Of a DNA stretch of 64,000 nucleotides, positions 39,799 through 47,649 are shown piece after piece (position 1 is the first letter of the stretch; each line of letters starts with the position of its first letter). Under the pieces are notes generated by a model. The model saw only the letters and a list, made by a program, of their open reading frames with translations, was not told the DNA's origin and made no database searches. Position numbers and translations under genes: made by a program. This DNA comes from GCA-003244245 sp035606945 (GTDB taxonomy: Bacteria; Actinomycetota; Actinomycetes; Mycobacteriales; Pseudonocardiaceae): NCBI GenBank assembly GCA_035606945.1, contig DATNDR010000004.1:13828-77827 (forward strand), written 5' to 3'.

Positions 39799-41163
39799 GT
39801 GCAGCTCACCGGGGCATGGCGTAGCTATCACGAGGCTGTGCAGCGGCTGGAGGCCAGTTACCGAGCGATCCCAGCCGGCTCGCCGGTGCGGTTGGCCAAA
39901 CGAACGTCGAACCTGTTCCGGCCCCGCGCATCGACGGGCCGACCGGGCCTGGATGTGTCCGGGCTGACCGGGGTGCTCGAGGTAGACCCCGCCAACCGCA
40001 CCGCCGAGGTCGCCGGGATGTGCACCTACGAGGACCTGGTCGCGGCCACGCTGCCCTATGGTCTGACGCCGCTGGTGGTCCCCCAGCTCAAGACGATCAC
40101 CCTGGGTGGTGCGGTTAGCGGGCTGGGCATCGAGGCGCCGTCCTTTCGCAACGGCCTGCCGCACGAGTCGGTCCTGGAGCTCGACGTGCTCACCGGCGCC
40201 GGGGAGATTGTTACGGCCACGGTCGGTGACGAACTGTTCGCCGGTTTCCCCAACTCCTACGGCACGCTGGGCTATGCCACCCGGTTGCGCATCGAGTTAG
40301 AACAGGTGCGCTCGCACGTGGCGCTGCGACACGTGCGCTTCGAAGACCTCGACGAGCTGTGCGCCGCGGTGGCGCGGATCATGGCGACCCGGCAGTGGGA
40401 TGGCGAGGACGTCGACTACCTCGACGGTGTGATGTTCTCCGCCGCCGAGTCTTACCTGACGCTGGGCCGGCGCACCGACTTCGACGGTCCGGCCAGCGAC
40501 TACACCGGATTGCACATCTACTACCGGTCGATCCAGCAGCGCCGGCGCGACGTGCTGACCACCCACGACTACCTGTGGCGCTGGGATACCGACTGGTTCT
40601 GGTGCTCGGGCGGCCTGGGGGCCCAGCACCCGGTGATCCGGCAGCTGTGGCCGGCCCGGCTGCGTCGCAGCGACGTGTACTGGAAGATCGTCGCGCTGGC
40701 CAACCGGTTCGATCTGGAGAATCGCTTCGAACAGTGGCGGGGCCGTCCGCGCCGGGAACGGGTGATCCAGGACGTCGAGATCCCACTGGAACGCACCGCG
40801 GAGTTCTTGCGCTGGTTCGTCGAGCACGTTCCCATCGAGCCGGTCTGGCTGTGCCCGCTGCGGCTTCGCGGCGAGCGTTCCTGGCCGCTGTACCCGCTGG
40901 AACCCGGCCGGGACTACGTCAACGTCGGGTTCTGGTCCAGCGTGCCGATCCGTCCCGGCGGCACTGATGGCGACACCAACCGGGACATCGAGCACCAGGT
41001 GGACGCGCTGGGCGGGCACAAGTCGCTGTACTCGGACTCCTTCTACTCGCGAGCGGAGTTCGACACCCGCTACGGCGGCGAGCAGTATGCGACTCTCAAG
41101 CAGCGCTACGACCCCGACCTGCGACTGCTGGATCTCTACGCGAAGGCGGTGCGACGTCGATGA
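39799..41163 (+). CDS. FAD-binding oxidoreductase
   Basis: 454 residues with a PCMH-type FAD domain: GVLEVDPANRTAEVAGMCTYEDL, PLVVPQLKTITLGGAVSGLG, and the DWARF/DIMINUTO-like NSYGTLGYATRLRIEL. The same gene precedes a cyclopropane-type methyltransferase in mycobacteria (Rv3719-Rv3720) and may act on the same lipid; reduction of a methylated fatty chain is plausible, not proven. Its stop overlaps the next start (ATGA). GTG 39799 fits a leaderless start; the frame is open to 39763. Confidence 0.85.
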   Translation: MQLTGAWRSYHEAVQRLEASYRAIPAGSPVRLAKRTSNLFRPRASTGRPGLDVSGLTGVLEVDPANRTAEVAGMCTYEDLVAATLPYGLTPLVVPQLKTITLGGAVSGLGIEAPSFRNGLPHESVLELDVLTGAGEIVTATVGDELFAGFPNSYGTLGYATRLRIELEQVRSHVALRHVRFEDLDELCAAVARIMATRQWDGEDVDYLDGVMFSAAESYLTLGRRTDFDGPASDYTGLHIYYRSIQQRRRDVLTTHDYLWRWDTDWFWCSGGLGAQHPVIRQLWPARLRRSDVYWKIVALANRFDLENRFEQWRGRPRRERVIQDVEIPLERTAEFLRWFVEHVPIEPVWLCPLRLRGERSWPLYPLEPGRDYVNVGFWSSVPIRPGGTDGDTNRDIEHQVDALGGHKSLYSDSFYSRAEFDTRYGGEQYATLKQRYDPDLRLLDLYAKAVRRR

Positions 41164-42488
41164 CGACCTTCCGAGAACGGCGCAGCCCCAGCCCGGCGCA
41201 GGCCCCGACGAGCGCGGAGCGGCTGTCGCTGGCCGGCATCGTGGAGCTGCTCTCCGATGGCCGGTTCCCGGTCCGGTTCACCGCCTATGACGGGAGCGCC
41301 ACCGGTCCGGCCGACTCCGAGATCAGCGTGCACCTGGCGACTCCGCGGGGGGCCACCTATGTGTTCACTGCGCCCGGCGATCTCGGCATGGCCCGCGCCT
41401 ACATCGCCGGTGATCTGCATGCCTCCGGGGTGCACCCCGGTGACCCGTACGTCGCCATGCGGGTGATGGCTGACGAGGTGCGCTTCCGGCGCCCGACGCT
41501 GGCCGAGCTCGCGGTGATCACCCGCTCGCTGGGCTGGGAGCTGCTGCGGCCGGTGCCCCCGCCGCCGCAGGAATCGCGGCCGCGGTGGCGCCGGACGCTC
41601 GACGGTCTGGCGCACTCCCGGCACCGCGATTCCACGGCGATCCACCATCACTACGACGTCTCCAACCGGTTCTACGAGATGTTCCTCGGCCCGTCGATGA
41701 CCTACACCTGCGCCGTGTTCGACCATCCCGAGGCGAGTCTGGAGCAGGCCCAGGAACGCAAGCACGAGCTGATCGCCGACAAGTTGGGGCTGCGGGCCGG
41801 GATGCGGCTGCTCGACATCGGCTGCGGCTGGGGCGGCATGGTGCGCTTCGCAGCGCGCCGCGGGGTGCGCGCGCTGGGCGTCACGCTGTCCGCCGAGCAG
41901 GCCCGCTGGGCGCAACAGGCCATCGAAGCAGAGGGGCTGACCGAGCTGGCCGAAGTGCGGCATCTGGACTACCGGGATGCGCCCGGTCGTGACTACGACG
42001 CCATCTCGTCGATCGGGCTGCTCGAGCACGTCGGGGTGCACTCCTACCCGTCGTATTTCGCGAAGTTGCTGGCGAAGCTACGTCCGGGCGGGCGGCTGCT
42101 CAACCACTGCATCACCGTGCCGGACAACCGGGCCAAGCCGCAGAGCGACGCGTTCATCGACCGCTATGTGTTCCCGGACGGAGAATTGGCCGGCGCCGGC
42201 AGGATCATCACCGAGGCGCAGAACACCGGCTTCGAGGTGCGCCACGTGGAGAACCTGCGGGAGCACTACGCGCTGACGCTCAAGCAGTGGAACGCCAACC
42301 TGGTGGCGCACTGGGACCAGTGCGTGGCCGAGGTCGGCGAACCCACCGCCCGGGTGTGGGGCCTGTACATGGGTGCCTCCCGGCTGTCCTTCGAGCGCAA
42401 CGGCATCGAGCTGCACCAGGTACTAGCCGTCCGCCCCGACGCCCAAGGCAATGCGCACGTCCCCCTGCGCCCCTGGTGGCGCGGCTGA
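41160..42488 (+). CDS. Cyclopropane-fatty-acyl-phospholipid synthase family methyltransferase
   Basis: 442 residues. N-terminal lipid-binding part (GDLGMARAYIAGDLHASGV), then the SAM-dependent CFA synthase core: IHHHYDVSNRFYEMFLGPSM, TYTCAVF, LLDIGCGWGGM for SAM binding, and GLLEHVGVHSYPSYFAKLL. It adds a methylene or methyl group from SAM to unsaturated fatty chains of phospholipids. Together with the coupled FAD enzyme it could make methyl-branched lipids such as 10-methylstearate, as BfaA/BfaB-type pairs do. Confidence 0.9.
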   Translation: MTTFRERRSPSPAQAPTSAERLSLAGIVELLSDGRFPVRFTAYDGSATGPADSEISVHLATPRGATYVFTAPGDLGMARAYIAGDLHASGVHPGDPYVAMRVMADEVRFRRPTLAELAVITRSLGWELLRPVPPPPQESRPRWRRTLDGLAHSRHRDSTAIHHHYDVSNRFYEMFLGPSMTYTCAVFDHPEASLEQAQERKHELIADKLGLRAGMRLLDIGCGWGGMVRFAARRGVRALGVTLSAEQARWAQQAIEAEGLTELAEVRHLDYRDAPGRDYDAISSIGLLEHVGVHSYPSYFAKLLAKLRPGGRLLNHCITVPDNRAKPQSDAFIDRYVFPDGELAGAGRIITEAQNTGFEVRHVENLREHYALTLKQWNANLVAHWDQCVAEVGEPTARVWGLYMGASRLSFERNGIELHQVLAVRPDAQGNAHVPLRPWWRG

Positions 42489-42512
42489 ACCTGCCCAACC
42501 TAGCGGCGAGCG

Positions 42513-45500
42513 CTAAGCGGCGTGTGGCGTGCGGGCGCGCTGCGGGCGTGGCTGCTCGATCGGGTGGCAGTAGGGCAGGTTGTCGAGGGGCTGATCGGTG
42601 AAGAAACGGATCAGCAGGTCCGCCAGCTCCTCCGGACACTCCATGGGCACCAGGTGATCAGCGTCCTTGAAGCTCGTGTACAGGGCTCCTGGAATGGTGG
42701 CCGCCAGATCGCGCACGAACGCCGGGGGTGTCAGCACGTCGTGCTCGCCGGTGAAGACCAGAGTGGGCCGGCCGAAAAAACCGTATTCGACCGCGCGCGC
42801 CGGCGCCAGGACACGGTTTTGCACGTCGAGGTATCGAGCGGCTTCCGAAGGTGTCGATTCGCGCAGTATCTTCTCCATCAAAGCGCGAGTTGTTTCCCGG
42901 TTGCGGATGAAGACATCCGGGTTCAGGCACATCGTGCCTTCGACGATGTGATCGACGAATCGGTCGAGCCGTCCACCTTCCAGTATACGGCTGCTGGACC
43001 CGCGCCCTGCGAGTACCGCGGCGGGAAATGAGTTGACCGCACCGGCCACCGCGAGGCGATTGATGCGATCGGGCCAGCGATGGGCGAATTCGTAGGCAAT
43101 GGATCCACCATAGGACACGCCGATCAGGTTGATGCGCGGAATGGCGAGTTCGTCGAGAAGATGGTTCAGGCAGTCGGCGAGGAAGTCGAAACCATAGTCA
43201 CCGGACAGGTCGTCCGCGGATCCGGATCCCGGGAGATCCACCAGGAGCATGTTTCCAAGCGGGCGCAGTAGGTGCTCGAGCCGCGGCATGGCATACATTC
43301 CCTGGAATGCGCCGGTGATGAGCACGAGCGGGATCGATTCCGGCGCTGCCCGATGTTTCAGATAACGGTAGGTGTAGTTGATGCCCTGCCAGCTGATCGT
43401 GTCGGCAGCGTGCGCGCCAGGGCCGTCGACCAGCGCGGCGATGGCCCTGATAGTGCGAACGCGCAACACATCGGACCATCGAAGCTCATGGCCCAGTTCC
43501 TGGCATATCTGCTGATGCATCTGCGCCATCTGTAAAGACGTGCCCCCCAAGTCGAAGAAGTCGTCATCGAGCTGAATCGTGCGCAGGCGAAGGACGCTGC
43601 GCCATACCGAGGCGATCCGCCGCTCGAGGTCTGATTGCGCCGGTCCCTGCGGCACGTGCTCGCCTTTCAGTACCTCGCACGACGTCGGGGTGCCGTAGCG
43701 GTCCAGCAGGCGGATAGGGGCCAGGACTCGAGCGATCTGATCGACGGCATCCGGCTCGTCGATGCGAGCGACGATCTTGCGAGTCGGCCGTGGTGGACCG
43801 GCCATGTAGCGGCGGGTGATCCGTCCGTCCGGATCGAGACCAACCAGGAGAAAGGGACTCGAATCAGCGGCGGCGACGGCAAGCGACATCAGCGCGTCCT
43901 GCGGGGCCATCATCTGGTAGCCCCGAAGCGGGGCCTGCCCAGTGAGTGCCATTCCCTGGCTGATGCCCGTCTCGTACCACACGCTCCACCCAATGCTTCG
44001 GCATTCAGAGATCGCGCCTACTCGGGTGGCCTCGGTATGCAGGTGATCAGCGAAAGCGTCGAGCGCGGCATTGGCCGCGGCATACGGACCCTGTATCACG
44101 CCGCCGAAGTAGCCGGTGGCGGATGAGAAGAGCAGGAGAGGAACGCCGGGACGATCCTTGAGAATCTCATGCAAATGCCATGCCCCACAGATCTTCGGTT
44201 CGATGGCCGCCAGCAATTCATCGATCGAGCACCGCTGAAGTGATTGTTCGGTGTAGTGGCCGGCGAGATGCACAATGCCGACGACCGTTGTCGCCCAGTC
44301 CTTTTCGGCTTGCTCGATGCATTCGCGCACCTGGTGCTCATCAGTGACGTCGGCAACGGCGTACCGGACGTCGGGGCCGCACGCGCGCAAAGCTATGAGG
44401 GCCACCTCGTCCGGGCAGCTGCGCCCGAAAAGTAGAATCTTCGCGTCATAGTTGACGAGCAGGTGCCGGGCGACCTCCATGCCGACACCTCCCAAGCCGC
44501 CGGACAGCACGTAGAGACCGCCGGTGACGAATTGTGGAACGGTGACCGTCTCATCGCCACGGTGGATAGGAACCAGGCGCGGCACCATTCTGCAGCCGGC
44601 GCGGTAGGCTGCCTCCGGATCGGCGGTATCATCGTCGATTTCGTCGACGACACGCTGCGCATTGGCACTATTGTCACCGATCTCCACATCGAGATGGTGG
44701 CAGCGCAGCCAAGGGATCTCCTGCGCGGCCGTCTTCAGCAGGTTACGCAGCGGCGCACGGGTGAAGGTGACGCGATCGGTGTCCGCTATGCGCTGGGTGT
44801 GGGCAGCGACGACCCGCAACGACAGTGGCGAATCCCAGGCGGCGGCGTCCAGTGCCGCCAGGAGGTGTAACAACCAGCCGGTGCTCGCTCGGCAGCTGTC
44901 GCTAATTGCCCGGCTGTCCGAGAACTGAACGTGCTCTGCGAAGTCGGACAGATGCACCACATCCACCGGTGCTTGCTGCCTGACTGCCCCCACCAGCAGC
45001 CGGTAGTGGTCGCGGTTGTCCGGATCGATGAGGTAGACGTCGATGGCGACGCGGCGGAAAGCCGCACGTGGTTGCTGGTGCACTGACACGCACCGCTGGC
45101 CGCGCCCGCGCAGCATGCCGCACAGTGCCTCACCGAGACCGAGCCGATCCAGGAACACCAGCACCGCGCCGGACGCGTGGCCGACAAGTCGCTGCACGGT
45201 CGACCGGGTCCATTCAGGGCGGTAGAACCAGGCGGGCAGCTCGGTACCCGCAGTGGTCCCGGCAGCGCCGAGCAGTCTCCGTCCGTATTCCTCGCTGAGT
45301 TTACTGCGCTGGATCTTGCCCAGACCGGTCTTGGGAATGTCGGCGCGGCGGACCGGAATCAGGTGATCCGGGTTCACCCCGATCTCCCGGAGGATCGTCG
45401 AACGTATGGTGTGCAGCGCCTCTCGTTCTGCGGTGCCCGGTAACAAGTGGAAGAACACGGCGAGTTGATCGGTACCGGCGTCCTGGTGACGTACGGCGCA

Positions 45501-47345
45501 GGCTGCTGTGTAGGACCGGTCGATGAAAGGCAGCTCCTCCACCACTGCCTCGATCTCAGGGCCGGCGTAGTTCACGCCGTTGATGATGATGACGTCTTTG
45601 GCCCGGCCGGTGAGTGTCAACCGGCCATTTTTCAGAAATCCGAGGTCTCCGGTATCGAACCAGCCGTCTACGGTGAAGACCTCAGCGTTCGCCGCGGGAT
45701 TCTCGTAGTATCCCGCGGTCACCATCGCGCCCTGCACATGAAGCCGTCCAATGTTGCCCTCAGGCAACACCCTGTTGTTGTCGTCAACAACACCTAGCCG
45801 GATTCCGGCGATCGGTCGGCCAAGCTCGACGAAGGAATCGTTGTCGTTCGCCGTGGCTACCGAAAAACGCTGTGAGTACACTACACCGGAGCATGTTTCT
45901 GCCATTCCCCACGCCGGCCAAATGGCGGTGCCGGGCAAACCCGCGGGCTCCAGCATCCGCAGGAAACGGCGGGCACTGCGGGCGGAAACCGCCTCGCCGC
46001 CATTGATGATCGCCCGGACACGGGACAGATCCCACCGGTATCCGTCCTCGCCGATCTGGTCCAGCCTGTCGGTCACCAGGCCGAAGGCGAAATTCGGCGC
46101 CCAGCTCACACTGGCCCGGTACCGCGTCAATAAATCCAGCCAGCGCAAGGGATCGCCTAGCACATTGTGGGTTGGCACATGAACCTGCGAGCAACCCACC
46201 TCGAGGCCGAGCGCATGCATCATGATGACGCTGCCGACGTGGTCCAATGGCATCCAGTTGAGCATGATGTCCGTGCTAACCAGCGACAGCCGTCGCGCGG
46301 ATCCGAGGACCTGGGTGACGATCGCCCGGTGCCGCTGCACCACGATCTTGGGCACTCCGGTGCTGCCGGAGGTGAACAGCATCAACGCGGCGTCATCCGG
46401 GGATCCCGCCCGATATGGTTGCGCAGGATCGTTGTCGAGCAGATCCTCCAGGCAGGCGATCGTCAGCGCATCCCATTCGCGGGCCTCGGCGAAGTCGCGC
46501 AGCGCGGATCTGTGCGCGGCCGTGGTGAGAATCGGTGGCCGGTGCAAGGCCCGCCACGCCGCCTCCACCTTGTTGGAACCCGGAATTCCCTCGACGTAAT
46601 CCGCCGGAACGGCCGCCAACGCCGGAATATATCCGCCGAGCAGGCAACCCCACAGGCCAGTGAAGAATTGGTAGCTTGAATCTAGCTGCAACAAGACGGT
46701 GGCGCCGGGCTTGAGGCCTAGAAGTTTCACCCCCTGCGCAACCCGGCAGGCATCGGTGACCAGGTCCCGATATGTCTGCAAACGCTCAACACCATTGGTG
46801 TCGACGTGCATAATGGCATGGCCTCCATGCTGGTCGGCGCTCCGCAACAATAGCTCGACCATGGTCTGTCCAGCATTGAGTTGGGCGGCGCCACCATCGA
46901 CGAGAGACATCCTTACCGGATCACCGTTGTCGATCACCGATGGTTTGCTCGTCGTCACCGATTGAAGCTCGTCGACGACGTGGATGGCGCACTGGTTTCC
47001 TTTTGCCGCGGCGGTGCCGACCTGCAACCGGCCTTCCCCGGCGATATGATCGATCGTGCGCTGCCACGCATTCAGCAAATCGTCGTCGAGCACCGGGGGG
47101 CCGCCCACATCGAAGGAAGCGGGATCCAGGGCGGCCGGCAGGCTGCTGACCGTCACGACGGTAAAAGGTGGCGCTTGCGCAGGGTGACGAGAGCGCACGA
47201 AATCAGCCAGTGCGACTTCATCGATTAACCCATCTGCGACCACATAGGCCACCAACTCATCCGCACCCTTGGATGCGACGAAACAGTCCTGGACTGTCGG
47301 GTACGACAGGATGGTGGCGCGTATCCAGCGCTGGTTGTCCCACAT
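42513..47345 (-). CDS. Hybrid megaenzyme: AMP-ligase - ketoreductase - carrier protein - thioesterase
   Basis: About 1,610 residues; numbers count from the upstream GTG at 47360. I start at ATG 47345, eight nt after GGAAGG. Residues 1-100 look like a truncated AMP-ligase C-terminal part. Residues 165-695 are an acyl-AMP ligase: LMLFTSGSTGVPK (327), AWGMAE (483), WFDTGDLG (567), GRAKDVIIINGVNY, PKTGLGKIQRSK. Residues 700-945 are a KR structural subdomain. Residues 945-1110 are a catalytic KR: LSGGLGGVG (952), Ser near 1080, YAAAN (1093). A carrier domain has DLGGTSLQ with the phosphopantetheine Ser at 1275. The C-terminal hydrolase/thioesterase has GVSYGGS (Ser 1416), Asp 1541, His 1569. No KS, AT or condensation domain. 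It would load, reduce and release one acyl unit. Substrate unknown. Confidence 0.87.
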   Translation of the reverse strand: MWDNQRWIRATILSYPTVQDCFVASKGADELVAYVVADGLIDEVALADFVRSRHPAQAPPFTVVTVSSLPAALDPASFDVGGPPVLDDDLLNAWQRTIDHIAGEGRLQVGTAAAKGNQCAIHVVDELQSVTTSKPSVIDNGDPVRMSLVDGGAAQLNAGQTMVELLLRSADQHGGHAIMHVDTNGVERLQTYRDLVTDACRVAQGVKLLGLKPGATVLLQLDSSYQFFTGLWGCLLGGYIPALAAVPADYVEGIPGSNKVEAAWRALHRPPILTTAAHRSALRDFAEAREWDALTIACLEDLLDNDPAQPYRAGSPDDAALMLFTSGSTGVPKIVVQRHRAIVTQVLGSARRLSLVSTDIMLNWMPLDHVGSVIMMHALGLEVGCSQVHVPTHNVLGDPLRWLDLLTRYRASVSWAPNFAFGLVTDRLDQIGEDGYRWDLSRVRAIINGGEAVSARSARRFLRMLEPAGLPGTAIWPAWGMAETCSGVVYSQRFSVATANDNDSFVELGRPIAGIRLGVVDDNNRVLPEGNIGRLHVQGAMVTAGYYENPAANAEVFTVDGWFDTGDLGFLKNGRLTLTGRAKDVIIINGVNYAGPEIEAVVEELPFIDRSYTAACAVRHQDAGTDQLAVFFHLLPGTAEREALHTIRSTILREIGVNPDHLIPVRRADIPKTGLGKIQRSKLSEEYGRRLLGAAGTTAGTELPAWFYRPEWTRSTVQRLVGHASGAVLVFLDRLGLGEALCGMLRGRGQRCVSVHQQPRAAFRRVAIDVYLIDPDNRDHYRLLVGAVRQQAPVDVVHLSDFAEHVQFSDSRAISDSCRASTGWLLHLLAALDAAAWDSPLSLRVVAAHTQRIADTDRVTFTRAPLRNLLKTAAQEIPWLRCHHLDVEIGDNSANAQRVVDEIDDDTADPEAAYRAGCRMVPRLVPIHRGDETVTVPQFVTGGLYVLSGGLGGVGMEVARHLLVNYDAKILLFGRSCPDEVALIALRACGPDVRYAVADVTDEHQVRECIEQAEKDWATTVVGIVHLAGHYTEQSLQRCSIDELLAAIEPKICGAWHLHEILKDRPGVPLLLFSSATGYFGGVIQGPYAAANAALDAFADHLHTEATRVGAISECRSIGWSVWYETGISQGMALTGQAPLRGYQMMAPQDALMSLAVAAADSSPFLLVGLDPDGRITRRYMAGPPRPTRKIVARIDEPDAVDQIARVLAPIRLLDRYGTPTSCEVLKGEHVPQGPAQSDLERRIASVWRSVLRLRTIQLDDDFFDLGGTSLQMAQMHQQICQELGHELRWSDVLRVRTIRAIAALVDGPGAHAADTISWQGINYTYRYLKHRAAPESIPLVLITGAFQGMYAMPRLEHLLRPLGNMLLVDLPGSGSADDLSGDYGFDFLADCLNHLLDELAIPRINLIGVSYGGSIAYEFAHRWPDRINRLAVAGAVNSFPAAVLAGRGSSSRILEGGRLDRFVDHIVEGTMCLNPDVFIRNRETTRALMEKILRESTPSEAARYLDVQNRVLAPARAVEYGFFGRPTLVFTGEHDVLTPPAFVRDLAATIPGALYTSFKDADHLVPMECPEELADLLIRFFTDQPLDNLPYCHPIEQPRPQRARTPHAA

Positions 47346-47649
47346 CTTCGCACCTTCCACGGGCGTGATGGGACAACTGTTCGCGCCGAAGCTGACCGGG
47401 GCATCGGACCCGTAGCCGGAGATTTCACCGTCCCGTGCCGGATGTTTCGCCCCCGTGCTCCCGCCCCCGCGGGAGCACGACCCGCAGTCTGGATGCAGAC
47501 TGCGGTTTTCAGCCCGGGAATAACAGCAGTCTGCATCCAGACTGCGGTGGGGAGGCCCGCAAAATCACACGATCGGGATCGCGGGGAGGGTATTCGGTGG
47601 ATGCCTCGGAGCCTCTTTCCTGAGACCGGCAGGCGGAGAGGATCTTGAG
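47346..47649. promoter_or_regulatory. Divergent regulatory region of the megaenzyme and LAL regulator 1
   Basis: No gene. It holds a perfect 10-bp hairpin (GTGCTCCCGC-CCCC-GCGGGAGCAC, 47455-47478) and the paired palindromes at 47482-47547. Both divergent promoters must lie here. The palindromes are candidate operators for the LAL regulators. Confidence 0.5.
47455..47547. repeat. Hairpin plus paired palindromes in the divergent promoter
   Basis: After the GTGCTCCCGC hairpin, two 22-bp arms (47482-47503 and 47526-47547) are perfect inverted copies. Each arm is itself a palindrome, GCAGTCT and AGACTGC around GGATGC or GCATCC. The architecture matches the repeats at 19540 and 39241, with an unrelated sequence. 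Confidence 0.7.
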
